From: Lachnospiraceae bacterium
GTDB taxonomy: Bacteria; Bacillota; Clostridia; Lachnospirales; Lachnospiraceae
Length of the DNA stretch: 64,000 nt
NCBI GenBank assembly: GCA_910575775.1
Contig: CAJTEY010000003.1
Span: 148,927 to 212,926, forward strand
Reading direction: 5' to 3'
Positions 35,422 through 44,304 of this stretch are shown piece after piece. The position numbers and the translations under genes were made by a program. The notes beneath the pieces are model-generated. The model saw only the letters and a program-made list of their open reading frames with translations. It was not told where the DNA came from and did no database searches. The stretch's first letter is position 1, and each line of letters opens with the position of its first letter.

Positions 35422-35976
35422 TTAAAGCATAAGCTCATCGTCAAACAAATTGGATATAAGCGCTTCTCCCGGTTTTCCGACATCCTCTAAGCTGTCATAC
35501 AATTTCCGATTCAAAATATATAAAGCCGCCATTGCATGCAGAACATTTTTGAGATTTGCCTTTGTATAATTATACCGGCCCGCCTCGTTCGCTTCCATCC
35601 GCCTGTGTTTGATGTCATTGTATGCCTGCCACCAGTCCGATACCGAATCGTCGAACTTTACCATCGGCGTAATATTCTTAATGTCATATGGGTACTTAGT
35701 ATTCACCCTGTATTTTTTCAAGTTCGGGTATTCCTCAATAAGCACATCCAGTTTATTCCTTATTCCAAACGGAATCTTTCCTTCATGGATCCCGCATAAC
35801 TGCTCGGCAATAGAATCCATTTCACTGCATGTCGTCAGCAGCAGTTTTGTATATTGACTTGAAAATGTAGTATAATTGTCTTTATCAATTGAAACATAGT
35901 CATCTGTTTGTATCAAGTCTCTCTCAAGCAGCCGATATTGTTTCCAGTATACTTTTAAAAACTCATCTCTGTTCAT
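35422..35976 (-). CDS. HEPN-like helical hypothetical protein
   Basis: The roughly 184-residue helical protein has SDWWQAYNDIKHRRME near residue 125, followed by a final helix NVLHAMAALYILNRKLYD. The N-x-x-KHxR pattern and helical layout resemble HEPN-type domains seen in accessory proteins, but the classic R-x4-6-H is not clearly present. The start at 35976 follows GGAG; the frame is open to 36033. The function is unknown. Confidence 0.5.
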   Translation of the reverse strand: MNRDEFLKVYWKQYRLLERDLIQTDDYVSIDKDNYTTFSSQYTKLLLTTCSEMDSIAEQLCGIHEGKIPFGIRNKLDVLIEEYPNLKKYRVNTKYPYDIKNITPMVKFDDSVSDWWQAYNDIKHRRMEANEAGRYNYTKANLKNVLHAMAALYILNRKLYDSLEDVGKPGEALISNLFDDELML

Positions 35977-36064
35977 AGTAATCTCCATTCCGCCGCCAAG
36001 TCGGCGGCACAAATAGTAATGAAAGTCTTCCAATCCTCCACGTTGCTGATAAAATAATTGTTAA

Positions 36065-36265
36065 AGAATTGGTACCGATATGACTCCGTTTTCTAATTCC
36101 AAACGCTTATGCTGTTGGGCAGGGCTGACTCCCGGTAACAATGAATCTGCTGGTAAGAAGAAATCTGTCAGGATAACACGTGCCATCATTGCCATCGCCC
36201 GGATGATTCTTACTGCCATCTACCAGATGCTGTCCACTGGTGAGGTATGGAATCCGACCGATTGA
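36065..36265 (+). pseudogene. IS110-family transposase remnant with internal deletion
   Basis: The reading frame gives RLCCWAGLTPGNNESAGKKK, a hallmark of the Transposase_20 domain of IS110, and then jumps straight to AIIAIARMILTAIYQMLSTG, the C-terminal segment. About 40 residues between them and all of the N-terminal DEDD domain are gone. It is a relic, not functional. Confidence 0.75.
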
Positions 36266-36395
36266 TACAAAGTTGATATGCCTGAACCTCTAAAAGAAAA
36301 ACTTCGGTTTGATTTGTGAACTGCCTTTTGCTATGGTGCTTGCCGCCTGCCTATATGCCAATATCTTTATAGTGACTGATTGTGCCTCCATGTGT

Positions 36396-36892
36396 GGAAT
36401 TATATTTCTTTCCAGAGGAAATGTAAAACTTCTTCATGCCATTCCAAGGGGACTTTAAATGAACTTCCTTCAATAGTTCCATAGAAACTTACATCGCCAT
36501 CACCAATTCTTTTCATGAACTCAATATCATTATTAACCCCAACTGCACTCGCAGTTATTGAAGTGACTCTGCTAAAATCCCCATACTTTATAGCATTTTA
36601 AACCATTTGCTCATGTCCAAATCCCTGTTTTTTACTTTCATTGCTGAACTGCTTTACTATTGCATAAAAAGCATCTGGCGATGTTTCCATTTCATAAAAA
36701 CTTCAAAAAACAAAACTCCTCTGTCCTGAAAATATTGTCCAAATCATCTAAATCTACAAAATATGTAATTTTCTGTTCATCTATATACTTTCTATTCTTA
36801 TCTACATGCCCTTTCATTTGAACTGGAACCTTATCATCATAACTTCTTTTGTCCTGAGTCCCATTTATGTCTTTATATATCCAAATACACAA
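36396..36892 (-). pseudogene. Degraded gene resembling DUF4365-type proteins
   Basis: Pieces in different frames line up as one broken protein. The first is VPVQMKGHVDKNRKYIDEQ with TYFVDLDDLDNIF at 36692-36892. A -1 frame then gives DRGVLFFEVFM across 36700. A third piece from the ATG at 36690 is interrupted by TAA and ends in SFYGTIEGSSFKVPLEW before TAA near 36396. The QVKGH-type start is like DUF4365 proteins found in defence and accessory loci. Two frameshifts and a stop make it a pseudogene. The 130 bases to the left show no gene. Confidence 0.5.
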
Positions 36893-36916
36893 TTTACGCC
36901 AAATAATAATACATTG

Positions 36917-36950
36917 TAAAAACCCCCAACTTTATAAATTTGGGGGTATC
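36917..36950 (-). terminator. Rho-independent terminator after the toxin remnant
   Basis: Arms ACCCCCAA and TTGGGGGT around a nine-base loop are followed on the minus strand by a T run. It terminates the toxin-antitoxin operon read leftwards. Confidence 0.7.
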
Positions 36951-36974
36951 ATTCAAATTACTGAAAATTATCTT

Positions 36975-37124
36975 TTAAGAATGTTCTGCCAGCTTACCTG
37001 CTGCACCTAAAATGCCATCGGATATCCTCTGCGCCGCCTGTGGGTTACAAAGATTAACAAAAATATAGTATTCTATGTCCAGCAGGTCATACTCCGCCGG
37101 CTCAGTAAATACCACCCTGTCCAC
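36975..37124 (-). pseudogene. Truncated RelE/ParE-family toxin
   Basis: From a GTG at 37124, 49 codons read VVFTEPAEYDLLDIEYYIF and QAAQRISDGILGAAGKL, the N-terminal half of a ParE/RelE fold, and stop at TAA 36975. Typical members are about 95-100 residues and need the C-terminal strands, so this toxin is probably inactive. It overlaps the antitoxin gene by 23 bases, as is normal for such pairs. The terminator lies directly downstream. Confidence 0.6.
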
Positions 37125-37290
37125 GTTCTTTTCTCCTCTTTTCCAGTTTTTCCCTTACTTCTTCAATTGTACTGGTTCTGCCTTCCTGCATTGCTTTATA
37201 GCCTTCGCCAATTAATCTATATAACTCCAGTTTTGCAGAATCCGATGTTTCTGTAGTTATTTGCGGTTTGGTTGCTAACATATTAATCAC
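37102..37290 (-). CDS. Antitoxin of a ParE/RelE-type pair
   Basis: The 62-residue protein has a central helix (SAKLELYRLIGEGYKAMQEG) and a charged tail (EEVREKLEKRRKER), typical of small antitoxins whose C-terminus wraps a toxin. It precedes and overlaps the truncated toxin. With the toxin cut short, it may persist as a stand-alone regulator or cross-neutralise other toxins. Confidence 0.65.
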   Translation of the reverse strand: MINMLATKPQITTETSDSAKLELYRLIGEGYKAMQEGRTSTIEEVREKLEKRRKERGQGGIY

Positions 37291-37468
37291 ACCCTTTCTA
37301 ATCAGTTACAGTATAGCATATATCTTTATTCTCAACAACAAATTCAAAATATATCTTACCATCTATATTATATGCTATAAAATACTATACCACTCTTCCA
37401 ATTGATTATGCAAAAAGGAAATTTTGTCTTAAAAATTTATTTCAATGCCTTTCTCCCGTCAAATAATC

Positions 37469-37582
37469 CTATGCTTCCTCATCGCTCCTTGTATCAAAAA
37501 ACCACCCCCTAACCCCGCCAACCACAAAAACCGCCGCCGTAAACATCACATATCTCCCCAATAACCCCATTACAAAACCCAT
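37469..37582 (-). CDS. Small single-helix membrane peptide
   Basis: A 37-residue frame has a very good GGAGAGGTGG before ATG 37582 and encodes a hydrophobic segment (YVMFTAAVFVVGGVRGWFF) with a charged end. It lies just downstream of the recombinase fragment on the same strand. The strong ribosome site is the main support; no homologue is recognised. The stretch 37299-37468 is AT-rich and shows nothing else. Confidence 0.4.
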   Translation of the reverse strand: MGFVMGLLGRYVMFTAAVFVVGGVRGWFFDTRSDEEA

Positions 37583-37602
37583 CTTTCCACCTCTCCATTC
37601 CC

Positions 37603-38532
37603 TTATCTCTTCCTACGCCAACAATAAAACACCCGTCCCCCGACAGGCATTTTATTCTTACCGCAGACCGGCAGGAACAACGCTTTTATCCTGTCCGTGT
37701 ATTCATCCGGCTGCTGTTCCTTGCCGTAGCTGCCGATCACCCGGATGACGTTCTGTCGGAAGGCGCCTACGAAATCCCCTTCGTTTCTTGTGATGCGGTG
37801 GATGGCCTCCATGACCGCCCTGTTCAACGCGCCCTCTTCCAGCGTTTCGGAATCGCCGCATTTCTTTACCCCGTTTGTCAGGCGGTTCGAGCATCTCCAG
37901 ACGATCTTCTTTCTGCCGTTCCTTGCCCAAGTCACCCGGCGGTATTCCTGTCCGCACTTTCCGCAGAGCAAGATGCCTGTAAGGGCATATCCCGATGAAT
38001 ATTTACTCTTCTGGTTCTTCTTCCTTGTGACGGCTGATTTGCACATGGACGAGCGCCGCATGATCTCTTCCTGTACCCGGAAAAACAGTTCTTTCGGTAT
38101 AATGGCCTCATGGTCGTCCTCCACATAGTATTGGGGGACAATGCCGTTGTTGATGACTTTCTTTTTTGTCATAAAGTCTACGGTATAGGTTTTCTGCAAC
38201 AGGGCATCGCCCATGTATTTTTCATTGCGCAGCATTTTCATCACTACGGTGGCATGCCATTTTTCTTTTCCTGTTGTGGTGCGGATGCCTTTCTCCTGCA
38301 GATGCTCGCTGATCTTGGCGGCGCTGTACCCTTCGAGGTAAAGCCGGAACACCGTCTGCACGATCTCCGCCTCTTCCAGCACGATGACCAGCTCGCCTTT
38401 TTCATTTTTGGTGTAGCCCATGAATTTGTTGTGGTTGACGATGACCTGTCCTTTGAGCCGGATTTTATGAAAAAGCTGATTGGCGTCCATGCGATGCCTT
38501 CCCCTTTCTGCCCTGTTGGGAAAAATATCCAT
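37603..38532 (-). pseudogene. Large serine recombinase lacking its catalytic domain
   Basis: About 300 residues correspond to the recombinase and zinc-ribbon regions of a large serine recombinase (NEKYMGDALLQKTYTVDF; CGKCGQEYRR with a later CSNR and CGD). The N-terminal resolvase domain with the Ser nucleophile is absent and the C-terminal coiled coil is replaced by unrelated sequence. An ATG at 38487 with GGAAGG could still give a DNA-binding fragment. Confidence 0.75.
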
Positions 38533-38583
38533 AAAGTATTAGACTGCTCTTATCAGAAGATCCAGAATGATTTATGCCGCAGT

Positions 38584-38856
38584 TTACAAGCCATCACAAT
38601 GGAAAGCATCATTGCAGATTATCACTGGAATACGCAGGATAGGTGAAAATTTAAATAAGGAGTATTCTGTCTGCCCGTCATATTTTTTCTGGTACTCCGT
38701 CTGGTCGAGGGCAATGCAGGCATTCCCATTCACGCACTGCTGTATCATCTCTACCGCGATGTTCATCTCTTCCTGAAACTGAATCCGCTCCGCCTCCAGT
38801 TCCAATGTGTCATAAAAGCGTTCCTTGACCGCCTCGTAGTCCTCCCGTATGCTTTT
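38584..38856 (-). pseudogene. C-terminal fragment of a second serine recombinase
   Basis: The frame reads REDYEAVKERFYDTLELEAE, then MNIAVEMIQQCV and ALDQTEYQKKYDG, the typical C-terminal coiled-coil end of large serine recombinases. It then runs into unrelated codons and stops at 38584. The N-terminal part is missing; an in-frame TGA lies just upstream. Confidence 0.6.
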
Positions 38857-39001
38857 TCAAAGTCTCTATTATTTCATCAATAATTGAATGACTTCCTTCA
38901 TTGGACTCAATAATTAATACACGGCTGATGTTACCACCTCCTCCATTCAGAACATACCAAAGCATAATTACATTTTTATAATCCTGTTTATTTAGCTATT
39001 A

Positions 39002-40108
39002 TCAGCCAAACACTTCTGCTACATCCTTTAAATATTCCCGGATCGGCAAATGCTGCGGACAATGTTTTTCGCATTTTCCACAGCCGATGCACTCCGACGC
39101 TTTTCCGTGTGTTAATGCCAGATTGTTATAATAGATGGATGATACCATCCCCTTAAAATTTTTATTATCGTTGTATAATGCGAAATAATTCGGAATCGCA
39201 ATATTCTTCGGGCATTCACTCTCACTGATGCAATATCTGCAGGCTGTACAAGGAATCGCAATCCCGGAACGGATAATATCCGCAGCCTGTTTCAATGCTT
39301 TCATTTCTGCTTCGCTCAAAGGTTTAAAATCCTTCATGTAGCTTAAGTTATCCGCAACCTGTTCCATATTGCTCATCCCTGAAAGCACCATCATCACATT
39401 TTCATGAGTGGCTGCAAAACGGATCGCCCACGATGCCGTAGAAAGTCCCGGTGTCTCTGCCTTCAGTATCTCGTCTGCTTTCGCCGGGATATTCGCAAGC
39501 GCGCCCCCTTTGATCGGTTCCATCACGATCACCGGCTTGCCATGCCGTGTGGCAATCTCATAGCATTCCTTCGCCCGGAGTGCGGCATCGTCCCAATCCA
39601 GATAATTCAACTGAAGCTGCACATATTCTGTTTCCGGATGATCCTTCAATATGCGCTCCAGAAGTTCCGGCGAATCATGAAAAGAAAAACCGATGTGACG
39701 GATTCTCCCTTCTTCTTTTTTCTGTACCAGAAAATCAAATGCCCCTACTTTCTGGACATTCTCGTAGTTGGTGCCAGCCAGTGCATGGAGCCAGTAATAA
39801 TCAAAATACTCCACACCGCACCGGTTTAGCTGTTCTTCAAATATCCCCTGCATCTGTTCCGTTTTCTGTACCATGTAAACCGGCATCTTATCCGTAATGG
39901 TAAAACGCTCCCTCGGATACCGTTTTACCACGGTTTCCCGGAACGCTTTCTCGCTGCTGCCGCCATGATACGGATATGCCGTGTCAAAGTATGTGCCGCC
40001 TGCTTCGAGAAAAGTATCCACCATTTCCTTCATTTTCGGAATATCCACCTCACTGTAATTTCCATTTACCACAGGCAGCCTCATTAATCCAAAACCAAAT
40101 TTTTTCAT
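39002..40108 (-). CDS. Aldo/keto reductase with C-terminal 4Fe-4S domain
   Basis: The roughly 368-residue protein has the AKR start (GFGLMRLP), catalytic Asp/Tyr in FDTAYPYHGG and His in YYWLHAL. Two ferredoxin-like clusters follow (CTACRYCxxxxxCP and CIGCGKCEKHCP). The family reduces carbonyl compounds with NAD(P)H, and the Fe-S domain suggests electron transfer to a partner such as flavodoxin. The start at 40108 follows GGAGGAAAC; the frame is open to 40144. Confidence 0.88.
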   Translation of the reverse strand: MKKFGFGLMRLPVVNGNYSEVDIPKMKEMVDTFLEAGGTYFDTAYPYHGGSSEKAFRETVVKRYPRERFTITDKMPVYMVQKTEQMQGIFEEQLNRCGVEYFDYYWLHALAGTNYENVQKVGAFDFLVQKKEEGRIRHIGFSFHDSPELLERILKDHPETEYVQLQLNYLDWDDAALRAKECYEIATRHGKPVIVMEPIKGGALANIPAKADEILKAETPGLSTASWAIRFAATHENVMMVLSGMSNMEQVADNLSYMKDFKPLSEAEMKALKQAADIIRSGIAIPCTACRYCISESECPKNIAIPNYFALYNDNKNFKGMVSSIYYNNLALTHGKASECIGCGKCEKHCPQHLPIREYLKDVAEVFG

Positions 40109-40136
40109 TACGTTTCCTCCATTCGTTCCATAAGTT

Positions 40137-40937
40137 TTATTCAATTACAATTTCTTCCCCAGCTTCCACAATCAAACGGTCTGGCGCTTCAAACTGCTCC
40201 GCCAGTTCCCTGTCAAACACAACGCCCTCCTTAGCTGTCACATGGTAGGGAATATTATGCTTTGCCCCAACCAATTCCGCACATTCCGCAGCTTCCTCAA
40301 GTCCCATATTATAAATTCCATCACAACAGAAAAAAGCATAATCAATGTTTTTTTCTGCCAGCAGCGGCATCTGCTCTGTGGTTGATGTATCGCCTGTCAC
40401 ATAGACAGACTTTCCATCAGAAAAAGTCAGTATGTAGCCTACGCAATTACTCACATCATGCAGGGAATTATAGCCTGCTTCTACCGCCTCCACTGTCACA
40501 TAGCCCAGGTCAAATATCTGGTGTTCTCCATTCTGGATTGCCTCGTCCTGCGTGATGATCTCACAGCCTGGATTCCGGTTCTGCACTTTATCAACCATGT
40601 TGTGATCATAATGCGGGTGTGTTACCAGAATCAAATCCGCAGAAAGTTCATAATCATCCCCCGCATAAGGATCAACATAAATAACCCTTCCCTCCGCCGT
40701 AACAATACGGATGCTTGCCTGTCCCTGATAAAGCAAAACCGCCCGGTCTGCTCCATCCGTTTCCGGCTCATTTTGTGAGGATTCTGTATCATCAGAATCC
40801 ACGCCCGGCGTTTCCGAGGCTGACGATTCCATCTGCTGTGTTCCTTCCATATGCGAATCTGCACCATTTCCACCCGCACACCCTGTAAATAAAAGTACCG
40901 CCAGCATAGCCATGCTTAAAGCAAGTATTCTTTTCAT
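40137..40937 (-). CDS. MBL-fold metallo-hydrolase lipoprotein
   Basis: The 266-residue protein starts with a lipoprotein signal (MKRILALSMAMLAVLLFTGC). An acidic/Ser linker follows, then an MBL domain with VTHPHYDHNM and YVTGDTST. The lipobox Cys anchors it outside the membrane. AAGGAG precedes ATG 40937. The frame is open further upstream only because a decayed DUF4405 gene happens to be in phase. It lies next to aldo/keto reductases and flavodoxin. Confidence 0.82.
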   Translation of the reverse strand: MKRILALSMAMLAVLLFTGCAGGNGADSHMEGTQQMESSASETPGVDSDDTESSQNEPETDGADRAVLLYQGQASIRIVTAEGRVIYVDPYAGDDYELSADLILVTHPHYDHNMVDKVQNRNPGCEIITQDEAIQNGEHQIFDLGYVTVEAVEAGYNSLHDVSNCVGYILTFSDGKSVYVTGDTSTTEQMPLLAEKNIDYAFFCCDGIYNMGLEEAAECAELVGAKHNIPYHVTAKEGVVFDRELAEQFEAPDRLIVEAGEEIVIE

Positions 40938-41285
40938 GCCCTTTTTCTCCTTTTCTCCAGCAGTGCTGCCCATTTTCTTCCTGCCACATAAATTACCTGC
41001 CATACCGACAGCCATCCTCCAGTGAAGCCCTATATGCAGCGACATAAGTACAAATCCCCAATAGGAGGCGAAAAGATGCACTATCCGCACAAGAGATAAA
41101 CTGCTGCCCAAACCCGGAAATATATGACGGGACATCATGATTCCACTGACCGGCAAAGCCAGCATAACCGGGATCAAAAGCAGAGCGGATATCGTCTTCA
41201 ATATGCGTGAAACGGAATAATGCCCCCGAAACAGATTTCTGTACCACGAAAAATTCAGTACATGGTGCAGGATAAAAAGCAGGAA
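40938..41285 (-). pseudogene. DUF4405 membrane protein remnant
   Basis: The frame shows LFILHHVLNFSWYRNLFRGH, then ISALLLIPVML and FASYWGFVLMSLHIGLHW, characteristic helices of DUF4405 (cytochrome b561-like) membrane proteins with paired histidines. The N-terminus is cut off by the neighbouring lipoprotein remnant, and the C-terminus runs into the MBL lipoprotein frame without its normal end. It is a relic. Confidence 0.65.
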
Positions 41286-41601
41286 CCTTCTCCTTCCTGC
41301 CTGTCTACGATTTCAACCGTCACGGATACATTGTCTTCCATTGTCTCAAATACACTTAAATCCGAAGTAATCTTCCCCATACGGATCAGGCCGCCCTGAC
41401 TGGAATTCTCAGCTTGATTTCTGTGGTATCAGAAGGTTTATGTTCAGATTCCGATATTCCCTCTTCGGCAGTTCTTGTATCGGAAATCTCTGCCGTGCCA
41501 GTTACCAGCTCCTGCATATCCTGATTTTCCGGATTACCGCAAGCGGAGAACGTCAAAAACGCCACCAACATAATCAGTATACAAGTGATACATTTCTGCA
41601 T
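41255..41601 (-). pseudogene. Degraded lipoprotein gene (cyclophilin-like C-terminus)
   Basis: From ATG 41601 a lipoprotein signal (CITCILIMLVAFLTFSAC) and acidic linker run to TEIKLRIPVRAA and stop. In another frame the sequence continues GGLIRMGKITSDLSVFETM and DNVSVTVEIVD to TGA 41255, like the C-terminal strands of cyclophilin-fold lipoproteins. The middle of the domain (perhaps 80 residues) is missing, so a deletion with frameshift inactivated it. Confidence 0.55.
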
Positions 41602-41611
41602 CCGTCCTCCT

Positions 41612-42144
41612 TCACTCAATAAATCCACCTTCCCGCAGCCACTCTGACACCGCCTCATTTGCTTTGTCCCTCCGATTCTGCGCCGTTGCACCGGCAATGT
41701 CAAAGCCATCCATCATCTCGGCTCCCGTAATATCCTCAATGGTGCTTTCCGTGCCAGACAATCCACTGCCGCCATGTGTACAGAATGGAATTACCGTTTT
41801 TTCGGAAAAATCATAGCTTTCCAAAAAATTGTAAACGATCATCGGCATATCGCCCCACCAGTTTGGGTAACCCAAGATCACAGTATCATAGTCATCCATT
41901 TTCAGGGCATCCGCTTTCAATACCGGGCGCACTTTTGCATTCTGCTCGGATTTTGCCAGCTCTACGGTTTCCATATGTTCATCCGGATATGATTTCTCCG
42001 TTTCAATGCGGAATACATCCCCGCCTGTCAATCCATGGATCATCTGTGCCGCAACCCTTGTATTTTGATTTTCAATTTTACAATTTTCCCTTCCACATAG
42101 GCTTCTCCCTCATGGGAAAAATAAGCGATCAATACTTTTTTCAT
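41612..42144 (-). pseudogene. Flavodoxin with a single-base frameshift
   Basis: The ATG at 42144 has TGGAGG and encodes MKKVLIAYFSHEGEAYVEGK. The frame ends soon after, but a one-base shift near 42080 (an A-rich stretch) joins it to the remaining 143 residues with LTGGDVFRIE, ILGYPNWWGDMP and FCTHGGSG, the flavin-binding loops of flavodoxin. The C-terminal part is otherwise intact. It may be a real loss or a sequencing error. It belongs to the redox cluster of aldo/keto reductases. Confidence 0.75.
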
Positions 42145-42237
42145 GGCAATACCTCCATCTTTTATTTTCTTACCTGTCTAAAATTTCTTATCCGCCGACT
42201 GCGGCAGTTTTTCCTATAAAACTGCCACACTCTGCCG

Positions 42238-43206
42238 CTACCTGCGAAATCCCCGGTGGCCATATACCCTGCACCCATCCAGCGCTTCCTCCAGAGAGCA
42301 GAACTCTTCGTCTGTCAGCTCCACTTTGGACGCATCCAGATTCTCAACAATGCGCTCCTTATTTTTTGAACCCGGTATCGGAACCACATTGGGGTACTTG
42401 TGCAGCATCCACGCCAGGGAAATCTGTGCGCTGGTCGCATCTTTCATTTCCGCGTATCTTTTCAGAAGGTTAATAATCGGCTGGTTTCCCGCAATGTTTG
42501 CTTTGGAAAGCTGCGGGACCCAATTCCTGACATCATCGTTTTTCTCAAATTGTGTGTCCACTGTGATCTTCCCGGAAAGAAGCCCGCTGGCAATCGGTGA
42601 AAACGGAACGAAGCCGATATTGTTCTCCAGACAGTAGGGAATCACACCCTGTTCCGCGTCCCGCTCTACCATGGAATAAATATTTTGGATTGCCGAGAGT
42701 GGCGTTACCCTGTTTGCTTTCTGAATGACAGGTACATCCACCTGCGACAGTCCCCAACCACGGATCAGTCCATCCTCCATGAGCCTGCCCATAGCTTCCG
42801 CAATCTTCTCCACGGACACGCCGCCCATTCTGTGGAGATAATATATGTCCACCCAGTCCGTCCCAAGCCGCTTTAGCGAGCCTTCCAAATGTCTGCGGAC
42901 TGCATTGTAAACAGAGCCCCTTCCGATGGCTTCAAAGCCATTTAAAAACAGCTTCGTGGCAATCACCACCTGTTCCCTTACCCCATGCAGCGCTTTTCTC
43001 ACAATGCGCTCATTATGCCCAATGCCGGAAAGGTTCGGGCTGTAGATTTCTGCGGTATCAAAAAACGTGCATCCCTTCCGGTAAGCATTCCGGATTGCTT
43101 CCACGCTGTATTCCTCCGGCGGTATCTGCCCATAGCCGTGTGAAAACGCCATGCATCCCATGCCGACCTCGGATACTTCAATATCCCTTAATAATCTTGT
43201 CTTCAT
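42238..43206 (-). CDS. Aldo/keto reductase
   Basis: The roughly 322-residue AKR has GMGCMAFSHGYG, catalytic FFDTAEIY, the lysine strand VVIATKLF, the histidine loop IYYLHRMGG and C-terminal PIPGSKNKERI for NADPH binding. The start at 43206 follows GAGGGGG; the frame extends to 43251. It is probably in one transcript with the lipoprotein AKR, 13 bases upstream. Confidence 0.9.
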   Translation of the reverse strand: MKTRLLRDIEVSEVGMGCMAFSHGYGQIPPEEYSVEAIRNAYRKGCTFFDTAEIYSPNLSGIGHNERIVRKALHGVREQVVIATKLFLNGFEAIGRGSVYNAVRRHLEGSLKRLGTDWVDIYYLHRMGGVSVEKIAEAMGRLMEDGLIRGWGLSQVDVPVIQKANRVTPLSAIQNIYSMVERDAEQGVIPYCLENNIGFVPFSPIASGLLSGKITVDTQFEKNDDVRNWVPQLSKANIAGNQPIINLLKRYAEMKDATSAQISLAWMLHKYPNVVPIPGSKNKERIVENLDASKVELTDEEFCSLEEALDGCRVYGHRGFRR

Positions 43207-43219
43207 GCCGCCCCCTCTA

Positions 43220-44275
43220 TCAATAACCCGCAAATCTCTGGTCCTTGTCAATATCTGTCATCCTCTGCATTTCTTCCTCCGACAATTCAAAATCAAAAAT
43301 CTCAAAGTTTTCCTGGATATGCGCCTCATTGCTTGAGCCGGGGATTGCGATATTACCCGCCTGCAGATGCCAGCGCAGGATCACCTGTGCAGAAGTCTTG
43401 CCGTGCGCTTCGGCTATGCTGCTGATGGTATTATCATTAAAAAGTGTCTGCGTATTTCCTCTTCCGCCCAATGGAAACCAGGATTCCATGACCGTCCCGT
43501 ACTGGGCAATATGCACCTTCATCCCCATACTCTGATGGTATGGATGCGTTTCGTTCTGGATCAGTGCCGGAACGATTGTCGTCGCATTCACCAGACGGTC
43601 AAAGTCCTCCGGCTCATAGTAATTGGACAGCCCGATGGATCTCAGTTTTCCATCTGCAACAGCCTGCTCCATTGCCTGGTATGCCTCCACATCGTTTTCC
43701 GGCTGTGAGTGGTGGAGGATCATAAGATCGATATAATCAAGTCCAAGCCTGTCAAGGGATGCATCAATCGCTGCTGCCCCCTCATCGTAATCATCTGTCC
43801 ACATCTTGGTCGTCACAAAGATTTCTTCCCTGGTTACAAAGCCCTCATCAATCGCCTTTTGTATCCCACGCCCAACACCGACTTCATTCCCATAGATCCG
43901 AGCCGTGTCGATCAGGCGGTATCCGTCACGGAGCGCCCAATAGACAGAGTTTTCCGCTTCTTCCTGTGAAAGCCTGAAACAGCCAATACCAAGGATCGGC
44001 ATTTCATATCCGCTGTTCAAAAGGACGGTACCCTGCTCAAGGTCAAATACCCCGGCTTCATCTGCCGGTTCCTTATCATTTGTTACAACCTCCGTGTCTG
44101 CATCATAAGTAAGTTCTGTTTCATCCGCCCCTGTGGTATCTGTTGGTTCTGTATCTGTTTCCGATTCCACACGGTCGGCCTGTCCTGATGTCTGTGGATC
44201 ACTTTCTGCACCGCATCCGGCTATACTGAACATAAGAATAAGTGCCAAGAAGAAAATACTGATTTTTTTCATCAT
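43220..44275 (-). CDS. Lipoprotein-anchored aldo/keto reductase
   Basis: The 351-residue protein begins with a clear lipoprotein signal (KKISIFFLALILMFSIAGC) and an acidic Asp/Thr/Glu linker of about 50 residues. A complete AKR domain follows: GIGCFRL, LIDTARIYGNE, VTTKMW, MILHHSQP and IAIPGSSNEAHI. AKRs are normally cytosolic NADPH enzymes, so export to the outer face of the membrane is odd. It may use another electron donor or bind substrate only. Confidence 0.85.
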   Translation of the reverse strand: MMKKISIFFLALILMFSIAGCGAESDPQTSGQADRVESETDTEPTDTTGADETELTYDADTEVVTNDKEPADEAGVFDLEQGTVLLNSGYEMPILGIGCFRLSQEEAENSVYWALRDGYRLIDTARIYGNEVGVGRGIQKAIDEGFVTREEIFVTTKMWTDDYDEGAAAIDASLDRLGLDYIDLMILHHSQPENDVEAYQAMEQAVADGKLRSIGLSNYYEPEDFDRLVNATTIVPALIQNETHPYHQSMGMKVHIAQYGTVMESWFPLGGRGNTQTLFNDNTISSIAEAHGKTSAQVILRWHLQAGNIAIPGSSNEAHIQENFEIFDFELSEEEMQRMTDIDKDQRFAGY

Positions 44276-44304
44276 GAAATCCTCCTAAAATTTTTTTGAA
44301 TCAA

